From the NCBI GenBank assembly GCA_002360535.1, contig DEQR01000041.1:1-64000 (forward strand): a stretch of 64,000 nt of DNA, read 5' to 3'. Origin of the DNA: Thiobacillus sp. UBA3361. GTDB lineage: Bacteria > Pseudomonadota > Gammaproteobacteria > Burkholderiales > Thiobacillaceae. The position numbers were made by a program, and so were the translations under genes. Shown here in pieces: positions 1 through 9,222 of the stretch. Positions within the stretch are counted from its first letter, which is position 1, and each line of letters opens with the position of its first letter. The notes below the pieces were generated by a model. It had not been told where the DNA came from, did not search any database, and was given only the letters and a program-made list of their open reading frames with translations.

Positions 1-369
1 GCACCGGGCAAGAGCTACGAACGCCTGCCCGCGCCGGAGATCGAGGCGGCGGTCGTTGCCCAGATCCGCACGGTGCTGACCAGCCCCGAGTCCATCGCAT
101 CGGTGGTGCGCCATATCCAGCGCAACGGGGCCCAGATCGATGAGGCCAGCACGGTGATGGCGATGGGGCGCCTCAACGACGTGTGGGATCACCTGTTTCC
201 GGTCGAGCGCCACCGCATCGCCAACCTGATGATCGAACGCATCGACCTCGTCCACATCGGAGAGGTGCAAGGCATCAAGGTGAAGTGGCGTGAGTTGGGC
301 TGGGACAAGCTGATCGGTGAATTCGCGCCGAGGGAGATCGGCGCGGAACTGATGGAGGTCGAGGCCTGA
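1..369 (+). CDS. Serine-type recombinase, C-terminal fragment (cut by window edge)
   Basis: The frame is open from base 1 to the stop at 367-369 and gives about 122 residues. The motifs LPAPEIEAAVV, HLFPVERHRI and IDLVHIGEVQGIKVKW are typical of the C-terminal arm of large serine recombinases of the resolvase/invertase class that accompany small integrated elements. The catalytic N-terminal domain and zinc ribbon would lie upstream of the window. The stop overlaps the next start by one base (TGATG), so the downstream small gene is translationally coupled. It marks the left side of an acquired region. The family call rests on the C-terminal pattern only. Confidence 0.7.
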   Translation, partial: APGKSYERLPAPEIEAAVVAQIRTVLTSPESIASVVRHIQRNGAQIDEASTVMAMGRLNDVWDHLFPVERHRIANLMIERIDLVHIGEVQGIKVKWRELGWDKLIGEFAPREIGAELMEVEA

Positions 370-731
370 TGGACAGCGCGCTGGAAACTTTCGTGCCCCT
401 GCACTTCAAGCGGAAGAAGGGAAAACTGCTGGTCGACGGGCGGGAGTCCGCGCACGACGTCCGCATCGTCGAGGCCGTGGCTCGCGCGATGCACTGGCAC
501 GCCCTGCTCGACACGGGCGCGTTCAAGAGTGTGGTCGAGATCGCTAAGGCCGAAGATCTGATGCCAACCACGGTGGGCCGACTGCTGCGACTGGCGCGGC
601 TGGCCCCCGACATCATCGAGCAGTTGATGCAGGGGTGCCAGCCCCGAAGGCTGACCCTGCTGTGGCTGATGCGAAACGACATCCCTGCCCTCTGGCCTGA
701 CCAGCGCCAGATGCTTGAACGATTCCGGTAG
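369..731 (+). CDS. Small HTH-like protein coupled to the recombinase
   Basis: A 120-aa protein of unknown function starting inside the recombinase stop codon. The core around residues 55-80 (VVEIAKAEDLMPTTVGRLLR then LARLAPDIIEQLMQG) reads like a helix-turn-helix of the KorB/ParB type, in which a recognition helix follows an EIAK segment. The start of the protein, LETFVPLHFKRK, matches a segment in the next gene, so the two are paralogues. Proteins of this kind are found downstream of recombinases in integrated elements and may regulate or assist excision; that role is inference. Confidence 0.6.
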   Translation: MDSALETFVPLHFKRKKGKLLVDGRESAHDVRIVEAVARAMHWHALLDTGAFKSVVEIAKAEDLMPTTVGRLLRLARLAPDIIEQLMQGCQPRRLTLLWLMRNDIPALWPDQRQMLERFR

Positions 732-739
732 GAGGCGCA

Positions 740-1261
740 ATGACCAGCAGGAAACACTATGGCAAGCAGACAGGTCGTCCGGTCACCCATGCACTGCCGA
801 CTCCGGCAGGCGGCGTGCGGCTGGAGACCTTTGTACCCTGGACACTGGTGAGACGGGGATTGAAGAAGCGGGTTATAACGCCATTGGACGCGCCGCAGGA
901 ATTCCTGTCCGAGGCTGTCCAGGAGCGGAAGGAGAAAACGGCTGCGCAGGACAACGCGCTGATGCGGGCACTCGGACTGGCGCACTATTGGCAGCGGTTG
1001 CTGGATGAAGAGCGGGTGGTATCCGTGGCCGAGATTGCCAAGTCCGAGGGCATGGACGTGACGCAGGTGCGCCGGATCCTGCGGCTTACCCTGTTAGCCC
1101 CCGAGGTCATCGAACGGTTAGTGTGCACTCCAGAGATTGTGCTCGAACAGGTGATGCGCCGCCCCTGGCCCAGCAGTTGGGCCAAGCAATCAAGGTTGCC
1201 GTTGAAGCCGAACGTCACTGACCGAGCACGCGATTCGATTCAAGGGTACAACGTCAGGTAA
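740..1261 (+). CDS. Second small HTH-like protein, paralogue of the preceding gene
   Basis: A 173-aa protein preceded by a clear AGGAGG ribosome binding site 8 bases after the previous stop. It shares with its neighbour the LETFVPW segment near residue 30 and the HTH-like segment VSVAEIAKSEGMDVTQVRR then LTLLAPEVIERL around residues 93-120. The C-terminal tail after about residue 140 is lower in similarity and may be altered. The tandem arrangement points to an old duplication within the element. No catalytic motif is visible. Confidence 0.6.
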   Translation: MTSRKHYGKQTGRPVTHALPTPAGGVRLETFVPWTLVRRGLKKRVITPLDAPQEFLSEAVQERKEKTAAQDNALMRALGLAHYWQRLLDEERVVSVAEIAKSEGMDVTQVRRILRLTLLAPEVIERLVCTPEIVLEQVMRRPWPSSWAKQSRLPLKPNVTDRARDSIQGYNVR

Positions 1262-1375
1262 ATGAGTGGTGTCGTCACTCAGCATGGCTCACGGGCAGCA
1301 GGTCGGGAACAGAGCAAGCGAGGGAAATTGGCGGCTAACAAAATCACCCTTAATCAATATCAATAGGCACAGAAA

Positions 1376-1810
1376 CTATTCAGACCTAATCTCCAAGTCT
1401 CTTTTGTCGTCGGATTTGCAGCTACCTGCGGGCATTTGGCCGGATCGCCATGCAAGAGAACATTGCATTGTCTTGCCGTCGCTGCTTTGAAGCACAGGCT
1501 TCGCCGAGTACACAAAATGGTCGTTATCAAACCCTGACATCACTCGTTGATAATGCTTGCTACCGCTGCCCCCAAGTTGCTTCTTGAGTTCGGCCAGATT
1601 CTGGCTCCGGGTAATAGTGAATCCGCGCGATGAGTATTGCCGACCAGCGAATTCGACCATCATGCTGGGTTCAGTATTACCCTCGTGCGAGAAGGTGCCA
1701 ATCACCACTCCATCGCCCTTGGCAGAGAGAAGTTGGTGAGAATGGCCAGCACACCCGACCAGCACCGATACCAAAAAACCAATCAACAATATTCTGACGA
1801 GTCCGGCCAT
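1376..1810 (-). CDS. Small putative lipoprotein at the end of the metal-efflux operon
   Basis: The chosen start (Met at 1810) gives a 144-aa protein with a hydrophobic leader and a lipobox ending LVGC near residue 20, so it should be a lipidated envelope protein. The mature part carries no domain I recognise; it has a region with two Cys residues near the C-terminus (MQCSLAW and GSCKSDD) that could form a disulfide. It is the last gene of the minus-strand metal operon and resembles its upstream neighbour in size, leader and C-terminal Cys pattern, suggesting a paralogous pair. A longer upstream frame is open but lacks a leader. Confidence 0.6.
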   Translation of the reverse strand: MAGLVRILLIGFLVSVLVGCAGHSHQLLSAKGDGVVIGTFSHEGNTEPSMMVEFAGRQYSSRGFTITRSQNLAELKKQLGGSGSKHYQRVMSGFDNDHFVYSAKPVLQSSDGKTMQCSLAWRSGQMPAGSCKSDDKRDLEIRSE

Positions 1811-1821
1811 TTGAGTTTCCT

Positions 1822-2193
1822 TTATTGCTGTTTCAGGCTCAACGGATATTCGCGTCCGTCGACCACGCAACTGCCATCCGCCGCATAGAGATGCGTCTTC
1901 CACTGGCATACCATTCCTGAGCCATCATCAGCTTTCAGAACACTCTTTGCTGAGTGCATATGCTGTCGATGTCGAAATGTCTCACCCTGGGTTTGCTCCT
2001 TCGAGGGCGGCCCTACCTGCCAGTCACCTTGATAGCTCTTGCCATTGAGGGTCACTTCGATTCTGTCGGGGCCAAGCAGATTCCGGGTCACGACAGCCGA
2101 CAGGGTGTCATTCCCGGATTTCATCGAGCCGGTCGATGTGCAGGCGGCCAAGATGGTTGTGCTGGCTGCCAAGAGGATCAATCTTGAATTCAT
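1822..2193 (-). CDS. Small putative lipoprotein
   Basis: This 123-aa protein starts at the ATG at 2193, which has an AAGGAAG ribosome binding site; a GTG 15 bases further upstream is also in frame but less likely. Residues 1-18 form a signal peptide with lipobox LAAC. The mature region contains a segment beginning IEVTLNGKSYQGDW and C-terminal Cys residues (MVCQWK and GSCVVDG), matching the layout of the next gene downstream. It lies 11 bases from that gene and 11 bases after the stop of the His-rich protein gene, consistent with operon membership. Function unknown; metal stress envelope role is inference. Confidence 0.6.
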   Translation of the reverse strand: MNSRLILLAASTTILAACTSTGSMKSGNDTLSAVVTRNLLGPDRIEVTLNGKSYQGDWQVGPPSKEQTQGETFRHRQHMHSAKSVLKADDGSGMVCQWKTHLYAADGSCVVDGREYPLSLKQQ

Positions 2194-2204
2194 GGCGACT
2201 TCCT

Positions 2205-2591
2205 TCACTTAAGCACGAAGCGCGCAGTTGCAGCAGGCTTGCCAGGCAGGCTGACCAACACGACCACCTTGACACCAGCCGCCGCCTTGAAGCTTCCCTT
2301 GGCTTCCAGTTTGTCGCCGGCAGGCTTGAGTTCCACCTCCTGTTTCTCGGCTCCTGCCAGCAGTGTCATCTTGGCGCTGGCCTTGGAGATATCCACTGCC
2401 TTGCCGTGGTCGCGCAGATGGAGTTGCATCACGTCGGGCTTGGCGACGAGTTCATAATCCATGTCTTTGACTTCGGTCACGACCCCGCCATGCAGAGGTT
2501 TGTGTTCATGCCCGTGGTCATGGCCATCGGCGGCAAAGGCAGCACTGGCGGACGCCAGGAACAGGGCTGTAATGAGGTGGGTTGCTTTCAT
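2205..2591 (-). CDS. His-rich periplasmic protein of a Czc/Cus-type locus
   Basis: The Met at 2591 follows an AAGGAA site and gives a 128-aa protein with a cleavable signal peptide (ends SAAFAADG). The mature N-terminus is HDHGHEHKPLHGG, a histidine cluster expected to bind divalent metal, followed by a beta-rich region without recognised enzymatic motifs. Small His-rich periplasmic proteins of this type are regularly encoded next to HME-RND efflux genes and are thought to bind or hand over metal. It lies directly downstream of the czcA-like gene in the same direction. Confidence 0.7.
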   Translation of the reverse strand: MKATHLITALFLASASAAFAADGHDHGHEHKPLHGGVVTEVKDMDYELVAKPDVMQLHLRDHGKAVDISKASAKMTLLAGAEKQEVELKPAGDKLEAKGSFKAAAGVKVVVLVSLPGKPAATARFVLK

Positions 2592-2623
2592 GGAGATTCC
2601 TTTCGTTGCATCAGGTTGAGAAA

Positions 2624-5600
2624 TCAAAGAGCTTCGCGTTCGCTGCTGGACATCAGTCGTTCTGCTTCACCCCGACCAAACAGCCAGAACATCGCCGGCG
2701 TCAGAAAAGTGTCGAGTAGCGTCGAACTAATCAGCCCGGAGAAGATGACAACCGCAACCGGGTTGAGGATTTCTGTTCCGGGCCGCTCTGCCTCGAATAG
2801 CAGCGGTGCCAGCGCGAAGGCAGTGACCAACGCCGTCATCAAGACCGGCGAAAGACGTTCAAGCGAGCCACGCAGAATCATCTTGTGATCAAAAGACTCA
2901 CCTTCCATGCGCATCAGGTTGATGTAGTGGCTGACTTTAAGGATGCCGTTGCGCACGGAAATTCCTGCCAGCGTGATGAAGCCGACCAGAGCGGCCACCG
3001 ACAGCGGCTGCCCGGAAATCCACAAGCCAAGCACGGCTCCCACCAGCGCCAGCGGAATGTTGGCCATGATCAGTGCAGACAGCATCGCCGACTTGTAGCG
3101 GCTGTAGAGCGTCACGAACATCAGCGTCAGCGACACGATGGACAACAGGCCGACCAGTTTCGAAGCCTCCTCCTGCGCCTGGAACTGGCCGCCCAGCGTT
3201 ACGAAATAGCCCTCGGGCATCTTCGTCTCGGCAACCACCTTGCGGATGTCAGCAACGATCTCGGAGAGCGCACGCCCTTGGGCATTGGCAGACAGAACGA
3301 TTCGGCGTTTGCCACCATCACGGCTGATCTGGTTGGGACCGTCGCTATCCTCGATGGTGGCGATCCGTGACAAGGGCACGCTGCCATGCGGCGTAGTGAA
3401 TTGAATCCTCCCCAAGCCCTCGATCGTCCGCGAAGACTCCGGCAGCCGCATGACCAAGGCAAAGCGGCGTCCGCCTTCGACGATCTGGGCAGCCTTCTCG
3501 CCCTCGATCAAGCCTTGCAGCATGGCCAGAATCTGCGGCGTCGGCACGCCATACTGCGCAGCAGCTGCGTAGTCGATGCGCACCTTGATCTGTGGCGAGA
3601 GCACCTGCTTCTCGATTTCCAGGTCGGCGAGTCCGGGAATGGCGGCCAGCTTCGCCCGCAGCACATCCGCCTGCCCGCGCAAGGTATCCAGGTCCTCCCC
3701 GAATATCTTTATCGCAATTTGCGAACGCACCCCCGAGAGCATGTGGTCGATCCGGTGAGAGATCGGTTGGCCTACGGCAATGGCGGCCGGCAGATTGACC
3801 AACCGGGACCGGATGTCTGCTGAAATCTCGCCCATGGAGCGCGTCAGTTCCGCAGCCGGCTTGAGCCCCACGTCGAGTTCGCTGACATGAACTCCCTCGG
3901 CATGCTCGTCGAGTTCCGCGCGACCGCTGCGACGGCCGACATGCACGACTTCGGGAACCTGCTTGACCAGCACCTCGGCCTGTCTCGCCAAGGCCGATGA
4001 CTCGGCCAACGTCACCCCGGGATTAAGGCGGATGCCGACTAGCAGGGTTCCCTCGTTGAACGGGGGCAGGAAGGTCGTAGGGAAGAATGGAACAGCCACT
4101 GCGGCAACCAGCACGGCCACGGCACCACCGACCAAGGCGGCCTTGGGACGATTCAGCACTGCCTGCAAGCTGTCCCGGTAGCGCGTCTTGATCCACGCAA
4201 GCAATCGGGTATCGCCGTGGTCGATCGATTTCATGCGCGGCAACAGATAGAAGGCCAGTACCGGCGTGATCGTGACCGACACCACCAGCGAAGCCAGCGT
4301 CGACACGATGAAGGCAATGCCCAACGGCACAAACAGCCGTCCCTCCATCCCTGGCAATGCGAACAGGGGCAGGAACACCAGGACAATGATCACCGTCGCG
4401 TAGAGAATCGCTGAGCGAACTTCCATCGTGGCATGGGCAACAAGCGTAAGCGGGTGCAGCCGATGTTCGGGGTGCTTGACGCGGTCTTCCTTGAGGCGCC
4501 GCAAGACGTTCTCCACGCCGACCACCGCATCATCCACCAGGCCACCGATGGCAATGGCCAGACCACCGAGGGTCATGGTGTTGATCGACATCCCGAAATA
4601 CTTGAACACCAGGGCGGTTATGAGGATCGATACAGGAATCGCAGTCAGGGCAATCACAGTAGGCCGCAAGGTACCCAAGAAGAAAAACAGGATGGCGGCA
4701 ACGAAGACCGACGCGCCAATCAGCTTGCCTTGCAGTGTGTTGATTGAGGCCTCGATAAAACTCGCCTGGCGGAAGGTGACCTTGGGCGCTTCCATGCCGG
4801 CAGGAAGAGTCTTGCCCATTTCTTCCAGCGCCGACTCGATCGACCGGGTCAGACCGATCGTGTCGGCTGTCGGCTGCTTCTGGATGCCCAGGATGACTGC
4901 CGGTTTACCCTCGAATCCCGCGTCGCCGCGCTTCAGGGCCGGCGCGAAAGTCACATCGGCGATCTGGCGTAGCAGGATGGGCTGCCCACCTTGTGGCCCC
5001 ACCTTGGAAGTGAGTGCCAGGTTCTTGAGATCGTCGAGCCGCGAGGTTCTGCCCAGGTTGCGGATCAGATACTCACGACCGTTGATCTCCAGGAACCCGC
5101 CCGACGTGTTCGAGGAAAACCCTTTGAGCGCGGCATCCAGCTGATCGTGGGTAATACCCAGTTCAGCCATGCGCACGGTATCCGGCTGCACCTGGAATTG
5201 ACGCACTTCGCCACCGATGGGAATCACCTGCGCGACGCCGGGAATCGCCATCAGGCGCGGGCGCAAGACCCAGTCGGCGTATTCGCGCACCACCATCGGC
5301 GAGATCTTGTTGGTATCGATGGGAATGGCGATTTGCATGATCTCGCCCATCACCGAGCTGATCGGCCCCATACGAGGAATCACGCCTTCCGGCAAGCCTT
5401 CCTCCATGGCCGACAGCCGCTCCGACACCATCTGCCGCGCCCGGAAAATCTCCGTGCTCCAGTCAAAGGTCACGTAAATGAACGAAAGCCCCGCACTGGA
5501 AACCGAGCGCACCGCCTCCACACCGGGCAGGCCGTTCATGGTGGTTTCGAGCGGGAAGGTGATCAGTTGCTCCACCTCCTCGGGGGCCATGCCGCCCGCC

Positions 5601-5755
5601 TCGGTCATGATGGTGACGGTGGGTTTATTCAGGTCAGGAAAGACATCCACCGGCGTGCGCGTGAGCGTAAATGCCCCATAGGCCATCAGCACCAGGCTGG
5701 CGATAATCACCAGCAGGCGATTGGCGAGGCTGTTATCGAGTAACCACTTGAACAT
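2624..5755 (-). CDS. czcA: HME-family RND heavy-metal efflux pump (CzcA/CusA type)
   Basis: The 1043-aa product has the standard RND length. An N-terminal transmembrane helix (residues 12-30) is followed by PVDVFPDLNKP, a segment typical of CzcA/CusA, then the periplasmic porter domains and two blocks of six helices. The fourth helix region carries the paired Asp residues (GGLVDDAVVGVENV) expected for proton relay in HME pumps. It would form a tripartite complex with the CzcB-like adaptor and CzcC-like outer-membrane protein encoded upstream in the same operon. Substrate is not certain; the adjacent CadR-type control and Zn/Cd/Pb ATPase favour Zn, Cd, Co or Pb over Cu/Ag. Confidence 0.9.
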   Translation of the reverse strand: MFKWLLDNSLANRLLVIIASLVLMAYGAFTLTRTPVDVFPDLNKPTVTIMTEAGGMAPEEVEQLITFPLETTMNGLPGVEAVRSVSSAGLSFIYVTFDWSTEIFRARQMVSERLSAMEEGLPEGVIPRMGPISSVMGEIMQIAIPIDTNKISPMVVREYADWVLRPRLMAIPGVAQVIPIGGEVRQFQVQPDTVRMAELGITHDQLDAALKGFSSNTSGGFLEINGREYLIRNLGRTSRLDDLKNLALTSKVGPQGGQPILLRQIADVTFAPALKRGDAGFEGKPAVILGIQKQPTADTIGLTRSIESALEEMGKTLPAGMEAPKVTFRQASFIEASINTLQGKLIGASVFVAAILFFFLGTLRPTVIALTAIPVSILITALVFKYFGMSINTMTLGGLAIAIGGLVDDAVVGVENVLRRLKEDRVKHPEHRLHPLTLVAHATMEVRSAILYATVIIVLVFLPLFALPGMEGRLFVPLGIAFIVSTLASLVVSVTITPVLAFYLLPRMKSIDHGDTRLLAWIKTRYRDSLQAVLNRPKAALVGGAVAVLVAAVAVPFFPTTFLPPFNEGTLLVGIRLNPGVTLAESSALARQAEVLVKQVPEVVHVGRRSGRAELDEHAEGVHVSELDVGLKPAAELTRSMGEISADIRSRLVNLPAAIAVGQPISHRIDHMLSGVRSQIAIKIFGEDLDTLRGQADVLRAKLAAIPGLADLEIEKQVLSPQIKVRIDYAAAAQYGVPTPQILAMLQGLIEGEKAAQIVEGGRRFALVMRLPESSRTIEGLGRIQFTTPHGSVPLSRIATIEDSDGPNQISRDGGKRRIVLSANAQGRALSEIVADIRKVVAETKMPEGYFVTLGGQFQAQEEASKLVGLLSIVSLTLMFVTLYSRYKSAMLSALIMANIPLALVGAVLGLWISGQPLSVAALVGFITLAGISVRNGILKVSHYINLMRMEGESFDHKMILRGSLERLSPVLMTALVTAFALAPLLFEAERPGTEILNPVAVVIFSGLISSTLLDTFLTPAMFWLFGRGEAERLMSSSEREAL

Positions 5756-5764
5756 GGCAGCCCC

Positions 5765-6874
5765 TTAGCGCACTTGATTGACGAGGGTCGCGGCACGCGT
5801 GACGACGCGCTCCCCGGCCTTGAGCCCGGACGTTACCGCCACGTTCGCACCATCCAGCGGCTCGACCGTGACCGTGCGCGGTTCGAAGCGTTCCGGCGCC
5901 GTCTTGACCCAGACGATGGTCTGGTTGGACGGGTTCTTCATGAGGGACGCCGCCGGCACGCTGTAGCCCTGGAGCTTGCTGCGCGACTGCACAAATACTT
6001 TCAGGGGTTGCCCAACTGCCAGCCTGCCCAGGCGATCGTCCTCGCCACGGAACATCAGGGGTAATGCCTGTTCGCGCATACTGCGCCCACCGCCAAGGAA
6101 TATCAGTGAGACGCGTTCCTGGCCGACGGCAATGCTGGCGGAGGCGACATCAGCGGCAACCTCGGGATCGTAGGCTAAGGCTTCAACACGCAAACGCTTC
6201 GGATCGACGACCTCGAACACCAGTTCGCGGGCATCCACCACCTGGCCGGCGACCGCGTTGCTCGATGCGAGCAAACCCGAAACCGGGGCAATCAGGGTAT
6301 CGCGGTTGCTTAATCCGCCGCCGACAGCGGTCACACGTTCAGTCAGGCTGGCTAGTTCACTTTCGGCGGCCTCGATGTCTTTCTTCGGTATCGTGTCGGC
6401 CAGCTCTCTCAGACGGAACACCCGCTTTTCAGCGAGGGAACGTGCGGCACGCAGCTCCGCCAGTTGCGCGGATTGGTTCGCGCGCTCGATTTGGCTGCTC
6501 GATGGCACGACATACGCCAGCACATCGCCTTTACGCACGCTTTGTCCGATGTTTGGAAATCCCTGGGGGCCGGATTCGAGCCGTCCCGCGACCATCGCCT
6601 GTATCTTGCCGCCGGCATTCGGGTCCATGACCACCTTGCCGGCCAGTTCGATGGTGCGCGGTAATTCACCCGCCTCGACAAGTAGTGTCCGCACGCCGAT
6701 CTGGCGCTGGGCCGGTTTGGGCAGAAAAACGCTGCCGTCCGGTAGGCGCTTCGGTCCATTACTGTTGGCGGCCGGCGGCGCATCGCCGTGGTCGTGGCCA
6801 TCGCCTGCCCAAGCAGGCACGGCAGCCATCGCAAATACGATGCTCAATGCGGGAATCAGTTTGCGCGGGCTCAT
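5765..6874 (-). CDS. czcB: RND periplasmic adaptor subunit (CzcB type)
   Basis: The start at 6874 overlaps the upstream gene's stop (ATGA) and is followed by a signal peptide ending VPAWAGDG; a longer open frame upstream has no leader. The mature 370-aa protein begins with an HDHGD metal-binding cluster, then has barrel-sandwich/lipoyl segments (GKVVMDPNAGGKIQAM and GDVLAYVV), a helical hairpin rich in Ala, Glu and Arg (about residues 140-190), and the C-terminal beta-barrel ending ERVVTRAATLVNQVR. It links the CzcA-like pump to the outer-membrane factor. It lies 9 bases from czcA. Confidence 0.88.
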   Translation of the reverse strand: MSPRKLIPALSIVFAMAAVPAWAGDGHDHGDAPPAANSNGPKRLPDGSVFLPKPAQRQIGVRTLLVEAGELPRTIELAGKVVMDPNAGGKIQAMVAGRLESGPQGFPNIGQSVRKGDVLAYVVPSSSQIERANQSAQLAELRAARSLAEKRVFRLRELADTIPKKDIEAAESELASLTERVTAVGGGLSNRDTLIAPVSGLLASSNAVAGQVVDARELVFEVVDPKRLRVEALAYDPEVAADVASASIAVGQERVSLIFLGGGRSMREQALPLMFRGEDDRLGRLAVGQPLKVFVQSRSKLQGYSVPAASLMKNPSNQTIVWVKTAPERFEPRTVTVEPLDGANVAVTSGLKAGERVVTRAATLVNQVR

Positions 6875-7431
6875 ACAGCACCTCGGATGACGTTTTTGCG
6901 GGAGGCGCGCACACGACGGCCAATAGCAATCAGCAGGGCCAGCCCCGCGAGACCGGCAATGATCCAAGTGAGGTACTCCTTCCAGTCGTGGCGATGGGCT
7001 TCGGCGACGGCGACTTCATCGTGCAGATCAAGTTCCCCGGCCAGAAGGTCGCTTTCTTCGCCTGCCATCACCGTCACGGCAACGGCAACGACGCCGGGCT
7101 TAAGTTCCTGCCCCAGGGTGGCCTCGAACTCACCTTCGGCATGAGACTCAACGGGAACCTTGACGCCGCCAAGCTCCAGTTCCATCTTCGCATCCTTGAC
7201 CGGGCTGCCATCGGCAAAGCGGTCCAGATAAAGCGTGATCTGCTTCCCATTGACCACGCCGACCAGTTCGAACAACTCGGAGACGGCAGTGAAACGCGGC
7301 AAAGCCGGGCCACCGGTGGCAGCCGGGGCATCACCGTGATCATGCCCCTCGCCTGCCCATACCGTATTCACGGACAGAGCGAGGCCAACCACCCCCATCA
7401 GGGCGATCAACATATTCCTGAAACGATTCAT
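6871..7431 (-). CDS. His-rich, membrane-anchored periplasmic protein of the czc locus
   Basis: A 186-aa protein starting at 7431 behind an AAGGAA site; an ATG 21 bases earlier, overlapping the czcC stop, is an alternative. It has a signal peptide (ends NTVWAGEG), an HDHGDAP histidine cluster, a beta-rich domain with some resemblance to the adaptor N-terminus, and near the C-terminus one transmembrane helix (WIIAGLAGLALLIAIGR) followed by a basic tail. It is probably a periplasmic metal-binding accessory protein held in the inner membrane. It sits between czcC and czcB with a 4-base overlap to czcB. Confidence 0.7.
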   Translation of the reverse strand: MNRFRNMLIALMGVVGLALSVNTVWAGEGHDHGDAPAATGGPALPRFTAVSELFELVGVVNGKQITLYLDRFADGSPVKDAKMELELGGVKVPVESHAEGEFEATLGQELKPGVVAVAVTVMAGEESDLLAGELDLHDEVAVAEAHRHDWKEYLTWIIAGLAGLALLIAIGRRVRASRKNVIRGAV

Positions 7432-7448
7432 GCTTGGATTCCTTGTGT

Positions 7449-8714
7449 TCATTCGGGGAGCAGACCGAGGGTCTGCCGCAAAAGGGAAATAGCTGCCGCC
7501 AGATCGATACGCGCTCGCGCTGCCTGGCGTTCGCCTTCGGCGGCTTCGAGTTCGATGCGCAAGCGCGTGGGCAGATCGCTTTCTCCGAGGCGGAAAGATT
7601 TCTCGAAAAACCCTCTGGATTCGCGCGCCAGTTGGGCACGCTTATCGGCAGCCGTGAGTTGTTGCTGGGCGGATTCGACGCGCACGCGCGCCGCCTCCAG
7701 ATCGGCGATCAAGCGCACGCGCTCCAGTCGCAATTGCCCTTCCGCCTCGATAGCCTCGGCGCGTGCCAGACCGGCCTTGGCGCGATTGCGGCTCTCCGAA
7801 CCGAACGGAAAGCGGATGCCGACGGTAACCGTCTGCTGGTAGGGATCGCCGAACAGGCCCCGGTCGCGCGTCGTGGCGAGCATCAATTCCGGATTCGCGC
7901 GGGTCTGGACATCCGCCAGTTCGGCACCTCGTCGGGCGACTTCGGCACGGTTGAGCAGTTCGATGACTGCCGGATGCGAAGTATCCAGTGCGGCAAAATC
8001 GGCCGGCACGGCCGGCGCGGGTTCGCCAGCGGTGTGGACATCAGCGCCTTGTGAACCCGGAGCCATCCCAATCAACGCACGCAGTTGTTGTGTCGCCGTC
8101 GCCAAAGCCGTGTTGGCCTCGGCCAGAGCAACCTCAGCCGTTGCTGCCGCACCATCCGCCTGGTGCTGGTCGGAACGAGCGAGATCGCCGGCCTTGACGC
8201 GCCGAGTGACATCCGACGCCAATTGCCGGGCACCGTTCAGTCGCTCCTGTGCGAGCCCCTTTTCGATGCGCGCACGCTGCCATGACCACCAGGCTTCGCG
8301 CACGGTGGCGGCGGTACGCAATTGGGCGGCCAGGGCACGACTGGTGGTCGCTCTGGATTCGGCATCGGCCAGTGCACCAGTTCGGGAACGCTCGCCGGGC
8401 AGCCACAAGGGCAAGGCAATTCCAGCGACGTATTCGCGGCTGCCTTGATTCTTGTTGAGCTGATCCGTCTTGGCGGAAACTTCGAGCGCCGGTGGCTCGA
8501 CCGTCCAACTATCGGCGCTTTGCCTGCGTGCTTCGGCGGCCTCGCGGCGTTCAGCGAGTGACTGAGCTTCTGGTTGGCGTGACCACGCCGATTCGAATGC
8601 CTGTTTGAGCGTGAGTGGCGCGGACTGCGCCCATAGGTTGCCGGCCGCCAACATGCCGCCAATGGCAAGGCATAGGGTTCGACTCAGCCAGCGATAACGA
8701 TGTTTCTGAACCAT
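7449..8714 (-). CDS. czcC: Outer-membrane efflux protein, TolC family (CzcC type)
   Basis: The Met at 8714 has a GGAG site and a signal peptide ending GNLWAQSAP, giving 421 aa. The mature protein shows two long Ala/Glu/Arg-rich coiled-coil repeats (start LTLKQAFESAW; second repeat NPELMLATTRDRGLFG), the pattern of the duplicated TolC/OEP fold. It would form the outer-membrane channel of the CzcCBA efflux complex. The stop overlaps the alternative start of the next gene. A 137-base gap separates it from the upstream CzcI-like gene. Confidence 0.88.
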   Translation of the reverse strand: MVQKHRYRWLSRTLCLAIGGMLAAGNLWAQSAPLTLKQAFESAWSRQPEAQSLAERREAAEARRQSADSWTVEPPALEVSAKTDQLNKNQGSREYVAGIALPLWLPGERSRTGALADAESRATTSRALAAQLRTAATVREAWWSWQRARIEKGLAQERLNGARQLASDVTRRVKAGDLARSDQHQADGAAATAEVALAEANTALATATQQLRALIGMAPGSQGADVHTAGEPAPAVPADFAALDTSHPAVIELLNRAEVARRGAELADVQTRANPELMLATTRDRGLFGDPYQQTVTVGIRFPFGSESRNRAKAGLARAEAIEAEGQLRLERVRLIADLEAARVRVESAQQQLTAADKRAQLARESRGFFEKSFRLGESDLPTRLRIELEAAEGERQAARARIDLAAAISLLRQTLGLLPE

Positions 8715-8851
8715 CCGATTCTCCAGTGATGAAAGGACACACGGGGGGAATCGGCGAGGCACGACCCGTTCGGGTCGGCATGCAACAGACGGATCAGGCC
8801 GTCACGTTACACGAGGGATGCAGGGAGTAATGGAACCGCCCGCCTCGCCGA

Positions 8852-9205
8852 TTAGGCGAGGGGCGCCCAATTCGGGCGTTCGGGCTGGTAATGCGGGGAA
8901 GTGTTCTGGCTGTGCAGATAGTCATCGACGGCTGCCGACGCATATGAGGGTGCTGAAATCTGGATTTCACCGAAGATCGCCGCAGCGCATCCGGCATGGC
9001 AGGCACTGCAGTCACCGTCGATGCCACCGAACACTTTCGGATCGGCTGTATCGCCCTGGCCGGCATCGGCCTTGTGTTGGTGATCGTGATGGCCGAAATG
9101 CTTGGCGGCGGCCCCCGACTCATGCTGGCAATAGACGCCCACTGCTGCCCAACTCAGTTGGAGCGGCAGGAAGACAAGCAACAGAATGGAGAGCCAGCGA
9201 CGCAT
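8852..9205 (-). CDS. czcI: CzcI-like small cysteine/histidine protein
   Basis: The start at 9205 gives a 117-aa protein beginning MRRWLSILLLVFLPLQLSWA, the typical leader of the CzcI/cation-efflux accessory family in betaproteobacteria. The mature part has Cys and His pairs (YCQHES, HFGHHDHQHKAD, DCSACHAGCAA) suited to metal binding. In Cupriavidus CzcI affects regulation of the czc operon. It lies 17 bases after the P-type ATPase gene, so the two are co-transcribed. The single CSACH-like motif is part of the metal site and not good evidence for a cytochrome. Confidence 0.75.
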   Translation of the reverse strand: MRRWLSILLLVFLPLQLSWAAVGVYCQHESGAAAKHFGHHDHQHKADAGQGDTADPKVFGGIDGDCSACHAGCAAAIFGEIQISAPSYASAAVDDYLHSQNTSPHYQPERPNWAPLA

Positions 9206-9222
9206 GCGCGAAATTGTAGCAG

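Noticed and set aside
9065..9205. Single CSACH-type motif in the CzcI-like protein suggesting a cytochrome
   Set aside because: The protein has the CzcI leader and is surrounded by His/Cys metal ligands; one CxxCH without a cytochrome fold around it is not evidence of heme binding.
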